From: Tessaracoccus rhinocerotis
Lineage (GTDB): Bacteria; Actinomycetota; Actinomycetes; Propionibacteriales; Propionibacteriaceae
Direction of reading: 5' to 3'
NCBI RefSeq assembly: GCF_007197885.1
Contig: NZ_VKKG01000001.1
Location: forward strand, 1,024,656-1,088,655
DNA length: 64,000 nt
In this document: piece by piece, positions 53,201 through 61,332 of the stretch
Layout: every line of letters begins with the position of its first letter
How positions within the stretch are numbered: position 1 is the first letter of the stretch
Notes under the pieces: model-generated
Database searches by the model: none
What the model was told of the DNA's origin: nothing
Seen by the model: only the letters and a program-made list of their open reading frames with translations
Program-made: the position numbers and the translations under genes

Positions 53201-56200
53201 TTGCCGGTGAGGCGGCCGGCGCGGCCGACGCGCTGCACGTAGTTGCTGACGGTGCGGGGCAGGGAGGCGAGCATCACCGAGGACAGGTCGCCGATGTCGA
53301 TACCCATCTCCAGTGTCGGGGTGGCCACCAGCACATTGGGGGCGGTGGGGTCGTCGGCGCTGGACTTGAAGGCATTCTCGTACTCGAGGCGCTTCGCGGT
53401 GTCCAGGAGGCTGGTGTGTTCGCGGGCGACGACGCGCCGCACCTCGGAGGAGCGGTAGAGGCGTCGGTAGTAGTTGTCCGCGTCACCGGGGTGGGGGGCG
53501 AGGGTGCCGGCGCAGGTGGCGTGGAGGCAGGGGCCGCCGTCGAGCTCCGCGCCGGTGGCGACGCTGACCGGGAACTCGCCGTGGCAGGTGGTGCAGCGTA
53601 AGGTGTGGCGGCCGGCGTCGACGTCCGATTCCTCGGTCGGGGCGACGACGACGCGCTCCGGCTCGATGGCGTAGACGGTGGCGCCGCTGCGGGTCTCGAC
53701 AGCGCGGAGCAGTTCGTCCTTGGCCAGCTGGTCCAGCAGCGTGCGTGCGAGCACTCCCCCGGCGGCGCCGTCGACAAGGAGGCAGCGCCTAGCCCACTGG
53801 GCGTACCAGGCCCTGCTGCCGGTGACGGGATCGAGCAGCGCCTTGTTCGCATCGATCTTCGCCCCGCCCACCCGCGGGAAGGCGGGCGTGGAGCGGCCGG
53901 GCGGGAAGGGAGGCATGTACTTGGCGCGGCCCTTGCGGCTCCACAGGTGCCAGCGGTTGCCGTCCTCGGTGACGTACCTCTCCAGCCACGGGTGCCAGAT
54001 GCCGCCCTGGGTGCGGATGCGTTCGACGGCGCCGCGGGCCCAGGCGATGAGCGTCCGGTCGTCGACGTCGTGGGGGAACAACCCGGGGTCGAGCGAGTCG
54101 AGTGCCTTTCTCGCGGAGCGCAGCAGGTCGGCGCCGTCGATGGCGACGTGAGCGCTCATGGTGCCGGTGCGCTCCAGGGTGCGGCCGAAGCTGCTGGTGA
54201 GGCCGAACTCGAGAGTGGCGGAGAACAGCAGGCGTTCCTGGGCGATGGCGGTGAGCTTTGCGGGCGGGTTGTCCCGCTCCCAGAACGGCTTGAACTCCTC
54301 CTCGCGGGCGGTGAGGTTGGGTGCGAGCAGCCGGTAGCGCTTGAACTTGTCGTCGCGGGCCTGCTCGACGGCGTGCTCCACCAGGGCGGGCAGTGATCGT
54401 GGCGCGTCGCCGGCGGCGCGCAGGACGGAGCGCAGGGTGAGGGTGTGGGAGCGGGAGGAGACGAAGCCGGCGCGGTGGGCGGCGTCCTGGACGGAGTCGA
54501 CGAAGACCAGTGACTTCTTTTCGGCCTCATCGAGGGTGGCTTGGCCGAACATGTTGGACAGCGTCACCGACATCAGGGTGGCGATGGCGCTGCCGGTGAA
54601 GCGGATGGCGTCGGTCTGGCCGCAGCTGGGGCAGGTGTCCTTGGCGGAGTCGTCGTCGGCGTCCGCGCCGACGTGGGTGACGACGCGCAGCACGCGGCCC
54701 TCGCGGACGGCGGTGGGGTCGACGTCGCTCGGCGTGGTGGTGATCCGGCGCTCGCGGGGGTCGAACCAGGCCAGCCCGGTCTCGGGTGGGGCGTCGGAAT
54801 CGACGTCAGCCGAGGCGTTGAGGAGCGGCCGGAACCGGCCCTCGCGGGTGACGTGGTGGCGTCGGATGTTCTCGTCGTTGGCCGCCAGCTGGTCGCCGAC
54901 CGGGCCGAGCTCGACGCCCCAGCCGGAGCGGCCACAGAACCGGCAGTGAATGGCAGGGAACGCGATCCCTCCCCCCTGGGTGGCGTCCTCGCTCGCGACG
55001 GGCGGGCCGTCGTCGGCCCAGCGGAAGCGCGCGGCCGAATCGGCGTAGCGGTCGATTCGGCTGAGTTCCCGCACCCACATGTGGGCCTCCGTGGACGGCA
55101 TGGTCCGGTCTGGCCCGCCGTCCTTGCCCCGCGCCCGCAGGTGCCCGAGCGCTCCGTGCACGGCGATGACGAACCGACGGCGGATGTCGAGCGTCTCCGG
55201 GGTGCCGCGGACGAGCCGCGCGAGCTCGGTGACGTGGGTGGCTTGGGCAGTGGCGGCGAGGAAGTCGCGGATGAACGCGCTGGACTTCGCCAGCATCTTG
55301 AGGTCGGCGGTGCCCGGATCCTGGTGGAGGGCGGTCAGGACGATCCGGCAAAGCTCGGCCGGGTCGGTGTCGTCGTCAATCTGCGCGACGACACCGGCGG
55401 CCACCTGCTCGGTGACGTCCGTTTCCGCTGGTTGAGCCGGGCGCGAGCGGAGCGAGCCCCGTGTCGAAACCTCAGAAACCCGCGCCCGACCGCCCAACCC
55501 GGCCCCCACATCCGACCACTCATCCGGAGCCAAGCGCTGCTCCCCCACGACACAGCCGTCATCGAACTTCTCCCCGAACACCCGGGTGGCGAAATCGACG
55601 ATGTCCATCGCACCGGACGGAGCATCCTCCCGCGGCCCAAGCGTCGCGGACGTCCCCACCGGCGTGATGCGTCCCAGCGGCCGACCCCACTCCTCGGCAC
55701 TGTGCGTGTCGCCAGCGCTCCCCCGCTCCGGCCAGTACGACTTCAGCGCCAGCCCAAGCCGACGCAACAGCATCGCGACATCCGTGCCCTGGGCCCCGTC
55801 ATAGGTGTGGAACTCGTCGAGCACCAGGTACGTCAGCGACTCGGCCGACTTCTCCCACAGCTTCTGGTCAGCAGACCGCAAGAGGAGCTGGTCGAGCATC
55901 TTGTAGTTGGTCAGCAGGATGTCCGGCGGGTCGTCACGGATGATCGCCCGATCGGTGATGAGCCCCTTCTCCGTGACCTTGGTAGTGAGACCGGAGCGCT
56001 TCCCACCCGCGGCGACGGCTGCTTCGCCGGTGTAAAGGGCCGCGGTGACCGAACCGAGGGGCTTGTGCCCGTCCGCGCCACGCTGGGTGATCAGCCGGGC
56101 AAGGCGCTGCGCCTGGTCGTTGGCGAGTGCGTTCATCGGATAGAGGACGAGGGCCTTCATGCCGCCCACCCCCTGCCGACGGGCGCGGAGGCAGTGGTCC

Positions 56201-56556
56201 AGAATCGGGTAGAGGAAGGCCTCCGTCTTACCTGACCCTGTGCCTGTGGTGACCAGCGTCGGTTGGGGACGGCCGTTCAGGCTGGAGAGCCGCCGAAATG
56301 CTGCTGCCTGATGGGCGTACGGCTTGAAGCCGAGGGGCATCCAGTCAAGCGGCGAGATGGCTCGGCGTGGGGCCGCGCTGAACGGCATCCCGATGCGCAG
56401 GTAGGGGCCTTTGAACATCCCCTCGGATTCGTCCTCCAGTAGCTCACGGAGGGCAGCCTGAGCGTCCGGATCGACGAGGGCGAAGGTAGTGGTGAGGTAG
56501 TCGATCAGACCGGCGCGCAGGCGCGTGGCCTGGTAGCCCGGCAGCAACTCGCTCAC
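50209..56556 (-). CDS. DruE-like giant DEAD/DEAH helicase with DUF1998-type C-terminus
   Basis: Protein of 2115 residues. Walker A TGTGSGKT (104-111), DEFH (247-250), a conserved SAT (GTSATLG) and QRVGRAGR form one SF2 helicase core. Cys clusters TCPSCGQ, CTTCHGEF with HATCAG, CPHCG-CPRCG, CEACGHL and CECADEG-SCHRC are zinc sites, the last within a DUF1998/MZB-like region. Near 1700-1800 KPDFVL followed by DVAIFTDGW resembles a PD-(D/E)xK nuclease core. Size and layout match DruE, the protein common to all Druantia types, but no druABCD, druMFG or druH gene is seen. Start is GTG at 56556 with GGGGGAGGG upstream. Confidence 0.85.
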   Translation of the reverse strand: MSELLPGYQATRLRAGLIDYLTTTFALVDPDAQAALRELLEDESEGMFKGPYLRIGMPFSAAPRRAISPLDWMPLGFKPYAHQAAAFRRLSSLNGRPQPTLVTTGTGSGKTEAFLYPILDHCLRARRQGVGGMKALVLYPMNALANDQAQRLARLITQRGADGHKPLGSVTAALYTGEAAVAAGGKRSGLTTKVTEKGLITDRAIIRDDPPDILLTNYKMLDQLLLRSADQKLWEKSAESLTYLVLDEFHTYDGAQGTDVAMLLRRLGLALKSYWPERGSAGDTHSAEEWGRPLGRITPVGTSATLGPREDAPSGAMDIVDFATRVFGEKFDDGCVVGEQRLAPDEWSDVGAGLGGRARVSEVSTRGSLRSRPAQPAETDVTEQVAAGVVAQIDDDTDPAELCRIVLTALHQDPGTADLKMLAKSSAFIRDFLAATAQATHVTELARLVRGTPETLDIRRRFVIAVHGALGHLRARGKDGGPDRTMPSTEAHMWVRELSRIDRYADSAARFRWADDGPPVASEDATQGGGIAFPAIHCRFCGRSGWGVELGPVGDQLAANDENIRRHHVTREGRFRPLLNASADVDSDAPPETGLAWFDPRERRITTTPSDVDPTAVREGRVLRVVTHVGADADDDSAKDTCPSCGQTDAIRFTGSAIATLMSVTLSNMFGQATLDEAEKKSLVFVDSVQDAAHRAGFVSSRSHTLTLRSVLRAAGDAPRSLPALVEHAVEQARDDKFKRYRLLAPNLTAREEEFKPFWERDNPPAKLTAIAQERLLFSATLEFGLTSSFGRTLERTGTMSAHVAIDGADLLRSARKALDSLDPGLFPHDVDDRTLIAWARGAVERIRTQGGIWHPWLERYVTEDGNRWHLWSRKGRAKYMPPFPPGRSTPAFPRVGGAKIDANKALLDPVTGSRAWYAQWARRCLLVDGAAGGVLARTLLDQLAKDELLRAVETRSGATVYAIEPERVVVAPTEESDVDAGRHTLRCTTCHGEFPVSVATGAELDGGPCLHATCAGTLAPHPGDADNYYRRLYRSSEVRRVVAREHTSLLDTAKRLEYENAFKSSADDPTAPNVLVATPTLEMGIDIGDLSSVMLASLPRTVSNYVQRVGRAGRLTGNALDLAFVQGRGEFLPRLGDPLSLINGAVTPPATYLSAEEILRRQYIAHLADSLARDPGAIHPRTTGTALAQPTGGKNTFLDQLGEASRKPGAVDRFLAAFAVDDDLTATLRPDAAEALRQWATPGPDGSSGLVATIGRAAQRWHAEQQDLGDRLDQLVAELSDLEAREQDSDDDARALKEARAEQRMLEAQIGAAYGDFWISALERIGLLPNYSLVDDSVQLDVTMSWIDSDTGEYHSEAADYSRASANALRDFAPGASFYVGGHQIDIDAVEVGHDGSAIRTVRLCPHCGYSHEGDDTPTTCPRCGKSGINDVGQRFETIELTRVSAFVRRDESRIDDSNDERVRAGFSIVTAADVDPQTVQHRWYTTGGLGVAYLKGMDVRWYNLGPRRHTAGEITIAGNRLAGPRFRICEACGHLDRTGLANKRDEHRPWCKHRHSHEEHTRSVLLTRKLTTEGVVLALPQGIAFGDDVFAVPSLTAAVLLGLRENYGGAPDHLDVAFIKDPLLDNRDALLLHDLVPGGTGYLAELIREDQLWDVLRRALVRVSACECADEGRLSCHRCLLPFAAPHNREVTSRVAAERHLRTLLGIEGGEPPLVPSWKITAAPPAPDPTGESWLEERFRAAFLRLAAKLGGTVKQTPSISGANIITVSLGSRTFRLRPQVHVANSKPDFVLSSEGLPDVAIFTDGWLFHASPKHNNIADDSAKRRILRQGGTLVLAITAQDLALDEAGDAVTSPSWFKAPLVQKLNAESAMQHTAAAREALLGGPLAFLAGWMQQPDPENLERFARAASFSVFASGAAPIDGVDDLAVGLLSGAGGQTRVWRQGNLTVAVSVPAPGSVRLAAVLDDTVDLTTSEAKEAWRDWLRLANVMALLPTSIAAFEARSATTVPSAPILDVAHADVTVSAEWQPIVEELAEESSSALELIVALSEAGVAAPDAELGYELDGVPFDLVWTDQRIAVQLDPAAVPETDGWRVLAPDAAVIAAAWKEHTSG
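55430..55471. repeat. Palindromic repeat inside the DruE-like coding region
   Basis: GGTTGAGCCGGGCGCGAGCG...GTGTCGAAACC is a member of the dispersed repeat family, here lying in frame in the gene and encoding residues about 362-376 (EVSTRGSLRSRPAQP). The peptide lies in a Ser/Gly/Ala linker between helicase lobes, so an insertion could be tolerated. Confidence 0.75.
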
Positions 56557-56700
56557 GTACCCTCCCCCTGCACTGGACGATGAGTTTCCCTCGACGGCCT
56601 CAACCTATCGAACATCGGCGTGATGGATGCTGTGTGACTTGGGATGATTTCACCATGTTGTCGGTGATCTCGTCGATATGACCCGCACGCAACTCAGGAC
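56137..56700 (-). repeat. Left copy of a diverged direct repeat: DruE-like 5' end and upstream
   Basis: The first about 140 codons of the DruE-like gene and about 140 bp before its start resemble 62985-63573 in the same orientation. Shared non-coding words include CATTGGACGATGAG/CACTGGACGATGAG, CCTATCGAA and CTCGTCGATATGACCC. The copies flank the dynamin genes. Confidence 0.85.
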
Positions 56701-56845
56701 CACTCGTCCGTATTGGCGGACATGCATGAACATCCACTGTCGTCAGGGACATGTCTCGATCCCGAATCCGAGGCGCTGCAAGTCCGTTGTGCCGCAGTGG
56801 TCGAGGCCCCTCCAATGACATCCAATTCGCGGGAAACCCCGTGTG

Positions 56846-57163
56846 GTGTCCATGGGTCGCTCCCGTGATGTGAAGACGCGGATGGCCGACCACCCTCCGG
56901 GCCTCCTCCGCTCGATCTCCTGGGGCCCAGGGCAAGGAGATGGCCAGGCACCTCACGATCGCGGAGACGCTCGGCGCGCCGGTGTCCTTCTGCGACTCCC
57001 ACTCGCCTTGAAGACGCGCGAGCATCGAGAACGCCAACGGGCTCCAGCGACTACCTCCCCGAAGGGATCGACCTCGGCGTCCATATCCCGAGCACCTGAG
57101 AGCAGTGGAGGACCAGCTCAACGATCGACCACGAATCATCCTCTACGACCGCTCTCCTGCCTA
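56846..57163 (+). pseudogene. IS30-family transposase remnant
   Basis: Pieces of the IS30 transposase catalytic end appear in changing frames on the plus strand: ADHPPGLLRSISWG, then QGKEMARHLTIAETLGAPVS with CDSHSP, then IENANG, then HLRAVEDQLNDRPRIILYDR with SPA. Frameshifts separate them, so the element is dead. The rest of the 850-bp gap between the DruE-like start and the dynamin gene shows no further gene. Confidence 0.8.
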
Positions 57164-57408
57164 GCCGCCCACAGCGCTGCTAGCCTCACAGAAACCGTCC
57201 GTGTTGCGACGTTGACTGGAACCCGACGCGCCGAAACTGTTTACTGTTCGAGCGCCGTCGACACCCAGATTCGCACGACGCGTATACCACGCTCATGTGC
57301 CCTGCGCTGCGCCGCCACACACTGGTCGGTTCCTCGACCGACAATGCGCGGCGCCATGAATCTGACCAGACCCCCTCATGGTCGAACCACTTCACTATCC
57401 TTTCACTG

Positions 57409-60400
57409 ATGGTTCAGCCACACCCTCTGGAACAGTCACATGGTCTCGCAAGTCACCATGACCAGTCGCCATGCCCGCATCGCAAGGCCGCGACGGTCGC
57501 AGAGGCCGTCGCGACGATACTGACGGAGCCCGAGTCGGAGAAGGCCATGCGCGAAGCGGTCGACTCTGCGATCACCGGTAGCGAGCAAGAGGTCCGCTAC
57601 CTGAAGGAGCAGATTGGCAAGACAAAGGCGTCACTTGGGTCAGCATGCAAGCGGGCCATCGATGCGTTCCAGAAAGTTGAGCACGATGGCGTCGATTCAC
57701 TCACGGCACCATCGGTTGCCATCGCTGACCTGCTAGAGGGCGCGTGTGACCAGATTGACGACTACTTCAGCAGGTATGAGGACGTCCTCAAGACCTTCAA
57801 CATCGCGCTCTTCGGTCGAACAGGAGCCGGGAAGAGCACGCTGATCTCCGCTCTCGCTGAACTCGATGGCGAGCGCGTCTCTCGCGGTGAGAGCGACTGG
57901 ACTGTCGATGTCACGCCTATCGAGTGGAACTCGTGCCGTCTCTACGACACTCCTGGAATCAACGGCTGGGGTAGAACGCGCAGCGTTGACGAACTTGAGA
58001 TGGCAGCCCGTCGTGCGGTCGAAGTCGCAGACGTCGTGCTTCTGTGCTTCGACACACAAAGCCAGCAGGCCAGTGAGTTCTCAAAGGTAGCCGCTTGGGT
58101 CCAGGAGTTCTCGAAGCCTGCCATCGCAGTCCTGAATGTGCGGAACGCCATGTGGCGGCACCCGGCTCGATTATCTGCGAAAGCAGGGCGGGGCAACGTG
58201 CAGAAGGGGGTCCGAGAGCACGCCTCGAACATCAAGGACTCGCTGGCGTCCATAGGGATGAATTCCGTTCCCGTGGTCGCAATCCAAACCAAGCGAGCGC
58301 TCGCCGCAAAGGCCAGAGACCCCTATCGCGGCCCAGACGAGGTGAATCACAGCAGCGCTCGGCAAGAGTTCGGCCTTGACTACCTGTACATCTGGTCGAA
58401 CCTCGGAACTCTCCAAGATCTGATCTCTGCCCTAGTGAGGTCTGGGGGCATGGATCTGCGGGTCAACGGCCTTCGCGAAGGGGTGCGCTCTGTTCTTCAG
58501 GCGTGGGGCGAGGTGCTCCGCGCCGAGGCCGAGAGCATCCAGAGGCGTCTGTCCATTCTTGACGCTGCCGTTGCCGAGGAGTTCGACATCCTTGGTTACC
58601 CCGACACCATGGATGGTTCCCCGTGGATTTCCGTTGACGAGCTCTCAGCGGTCGAGGAAGTCCGTGGCGGACCTTACGGGTCCCGGAAGGTCGGCCGCTT
58701 CGAACGGCATTGCAGCCAAGTGATTCGCAACGAGCTCGGCGCTTTGCAGACTAAGTCGCTCAAGGAAGCAAGCAACGCGGTCCGCGAAGCCTTCGACAAG
58801 AAGATCAAGCTCAGTCAAGAGCAGTTCACCCAGCGCGTCTTCGACGACAAGTCGATTAGGGCTTCCGCAAAGAAGGCCGCTGACCGCTCGTCGGCGTATT
58901 TGGCACAGGAACTCAAGATGGGCGCGACCGAGGTGGCTGCTGACATCGAGTTCGAGCAGCAACTCTTCCAGGTGGGCGGAAAGGCTGGCGCGGTCGGCAA
59001 TCGGATGGGCATTGCTGCACGCCTTCTAGGTGTTGTCGGTGGAGCCGCCGGCGCCGGTATGGCTATCGCCATCGCAGCCAACTGGTGGAATCCGATTGGT
59101 TGGGTTGGCGCGACTGCTGTTGTTGTCACTGGGGTCGTGTCAGCCGCTCTAAGTTGGTTCGGCAAGAAGAAGCAGACCAACGCGGAGGAGAAGCGGTTGG
59201 GTGCTCGCAAAGAGGCTCTGGGAAACGCACGACTGAGCGTGACAAGGGCGTACGCTGAAATGGAGACGGCCCTAACCAAGGCGTTCTTAGATGAGGCACG
59301 GAAGTCTCGGGCTTCGGCTGTGCACACCATGCTCGGTGACTATCTCGCTATTGCCACTGCCCAAGTCGCCCTCTGCGACGCCGCAGAAGAGCTCCGGCAG
59401 CGGGCGGAAGAGATGGAGCGAGCTGTCACAACGGAGTCCGTGATGCGCGAAGCACTCAAGTGCATCACGGCCGAGAACGATGACTCCATGAGCGCCGACG
59501 CGATTCTTCTCGGCGAAGACTGGGTCAATGCTGGTAGCGAACGTGCCACCGTGCCAGTCACCCATCACGATGAGCTCACCGCGGTGGCCGCCCAGGACAC
59601 CAAGCAGTTGATGGCAGCCGTGACCGCAGCAGCAGGCCTGGTGTCACGCGAAGGGCTCACTCGGTGGCTCGAAGGTTTAACAGAGTTGGCCGACCGGAGC
59701 CCCAGAATCAAGAACATCCAGCACTCAGCCCGCCGAATGCTGGCCAGCCCGCCTCGTGTCGTCCTCTTCGGCGACTACAACACTGGCAAGTCTTCGCTGA
59801 TCAAGAGACTCCTCGCCGAGGTCGGCGTAACCACACCAGAGAGCCTACGCGTCGCCGGCAAGCCGACGACGCCCAAAGAGACATCGTACCGGTGGAGCAG
59901 CGTGCAACTAGTTGATTCGCCCGGCCTCCAGTCCCTTAATACAGAACACGACTCCACGGCCAAGGGGTCGGTGTCGGGAGCTTCGATTGCCATCGTGGTC
60001 CTCAATGTCAACCTAGTGATTGGCGACGCCACGGCCCTCAAGGGATTCTTGGTCGGCACGGAAGCGACCCGGGCCAAGCAGGGCAACACCATTTTCATCA
60101 TTGGCCGAGCGGACGAACTGGGCGTCGACCCGCTCGGAAGCCCAGCGCAGTTCCTCCAATTGCGACGCCAGAAGGAATCCGAGCTACGCGCCCTGCTGGC
60201 GCGTTGGGGCGCGGATGACATCCTGGTCCACACGGTATCCGCTGACCCCTACGGGACCGTGGGAGACCTTCCTGCGTCAGGACCCGAGAGCTACGAGGAT
60301 TTACACCGTCAATGGGATGGCATCGCACCACTCATCGCAGCCCTTGAGCGTGCCAGCGACGAACAGGCACAGCTCTCGCAGATTGGCGCGCTGGACCTTG

Positions 60401-61332
60401 CAGTCGATCGACTGCTGAGTACCAAGCAAGCCCTGCTCGCCGACCTCGACGGCCTGGGCATCAGCCTTCTCGAGGAGTCGAAGATCCTGACCGCCATCAA
60501 ACGCGGCATCAGGGCGGGAGAAGTGCTTCGCAGCTCACTCTCGGCCGATACCAAGGCAATGACGCGCTCCCATGCGGAAAGAGCCGCGAGTGAGGCAATG
60601 TCTGCCACGCAGGAGAATTTGGAGTCTACCGCCAACGCAGCGGCAACGTGGTGGGAGGATCCAGAATTCCAAGCCGACGCCGTCGCCCTCTACGAGGGTG
60701 CGCAGAAGAAGATTAGGGCGTGGAGCGAAGAGACGAACTCTGACGTCTCCAGGAGCATTCGCTGGAGCAACAGGCACAGCACGCGCAAGGGTCAAAGCGG
60801 TCGCCGCCAAACCAACCGCGTCAAAGAGGGCGTCACATTCGGCCGGGGTGTAAACCATGCCACCAGGGAACTTGCCAACATCTTCAAGGAACGCGACGCG
60901 CTCTACGGAATCGTGAAGAAATTCACAGACATCAAGTTCAAGCCGTGGGGAGCAACTAAAGCCGCCGCAAAGGTTGCCAAGGTGGGCGCGGTTCTCGCAG
61001 TCGTCGGAGTCGTCCTCGATATCGGAGCGTTTGTTTCAGATCAGATGGCTGCCAGTGATCGCGAGAAAGCCCGGAAGCGGCTCGCGGACGCCATCGACAA
61101 GACCGTTCGACAAGTCGAGGAGATGCTGCTCGTGGGAGACAGAAGAAGCGCAGGCCCTGCCAAGGTCCTCGATGAGGCGCTGAGCCGCCTGACCCATATG
61201 AGCGACGCAAGCTCTGCGCGACAGCGCGAGATTGAAGCGTTGATGCACGAGAAGGAAGAGCTCGTGGAAGCCATTGAGGAGCTCATTGATGAGAGTCCAC
61301 ATGCAAGCAGGAAGGTCTGCACGGATGTCTGA
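57409..61332 (+). CDS. Fused double dynamin-like GTPase (LeoBC-like)
   Basis: About 1307 residues with two dynamin-like GTPase halves. First half: G1 GRTGAGKS (136-143), G3 DTPG, then NVRN near G4; a glycine/hydrophobic hairpin (MAIAIAANWWNPIGWVGATA region, about 535-585) that could insert in membrane. Second half: G1 GDYNTGKSS (about 788-796), G3 DSPG, GRADE at G4; a further hydrophobic segment near the end. The architecture matches fused LeoBC of the Eleos (dynamin) anti-phage system. Start uncertain: 57409 chosen because GC3-rich coding extends above the GGAGAAGG-preceded ATG at 57547; 57295 is also open. Less GC-rich than its neighbours, suggesting transfer. Confidence 0.85.
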   Translation: MVQPHPLEQSHGLASHHDQSPCPHRKAATVAEAVATILTEPESEKAMREAVDSAITGSEQEVRYLKEQIGKTKASLGSACKRAIDAFQKVEHDGVDSLTAPSVAIADLLEGACDQIDDYFSRYEDVLKTFNIALFGRTGAGKSTLISALAELDGERVSRGESDWTVDVTPIEWNSCRLYDTPGINGWGRTRSVDELEMAARRAVEVADVVLLCFDTQSQQASEFSKVAAWVQEFSKPAIAVLNVRNAMWRHPARLSAKAGRGNVQKGVREHASNIKDSLASIGMNSVPVVAIQTKRALAAKARDPYRGPDEVNHSSARQEFGLDYLYIWSNLGTLQDLISALVRSGGMDLRVNGLREGVRSVLQAWGEVLRAEAESIQRRLSILDAAVAEEFDILGYPDTMDGSPWISVDELSAVEEVRGGPYGSRKVGRFERHCSQVIRNELGALQTKSLKEASNAVREAFDKKIKLSQEQFTQRVFDDKSIRASAKKAADRSSAYLAQELKMGATEVAADIEFEQQLFQVGGKAGAVGNRMGIAARLLGVVGGAAGAGMAIAIAANWWNPIGWVGATAVVVTGVVSAALSWFGKKKQTNAEEKRLGARKEALGNARLSVTRAYAEMETALTKAFLDEARKSRASAVHTMLGDYLAIATAQVALCDAAEELRQRAEEMERAVTTESVMREALKCITAENDDSMSADAILLGEDWVNAGSERATVPVTHHDELTAVAAQDTKQLMAAVTAAAGLVSREGLTRWLEGLTELADRSPRIKNIQHSARRMLASPPRVVLFGDYNTGKSSLIKRLLAEVGVTTPESLRVAGKPTTPKETSYRWSSVQLVDSPGLQSLNTEHDSTAKGSVSGASIAIVVLNVNLVIGDATALKGFLVGTEATRAKQGNTIFIIGRADELGVDPLGSPAQFLQLRRQKESELRALLARWGADDILVHTVSADPYGTVGDLPASGPESYEDLHRQWDGIAPLIAALERASDEQAQLSQIGALDLAVDRLLSTKQALLADLDGLGISLLEESKILTAIKRGIRAGEVLRSSLSADTKAMTRSHAERAASEAMSATQENLESTANAAATWWEDPEFQADAVALYEGAQKKIRAWSEETNSDVSRSIRWSNRHSTRKGQSGRRQTNRVKEGVTFGRGVNHATRELANIFKERDALYGIVKKFTDIKFKPWGATKAAAKVAKVGAVLAVVGVVLDIGAFVSDQMAASDREKARKRLADAIDKTVRQVEEMLLVGDRRSAGPAKVLDEALSRLTHMSDASSARQREIEALMHEKEELVEAIEELIDESPHASRKVCTDV

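Noticed and set aside
57001..57408. A start for the double dynamin gene at 57295 or a separate small gene from 56843
   Set aside because: Third-position GC is low before about 57480, no ribosome-binding site is seen, and the stretch contains IS30 transposase pieces in other frames.
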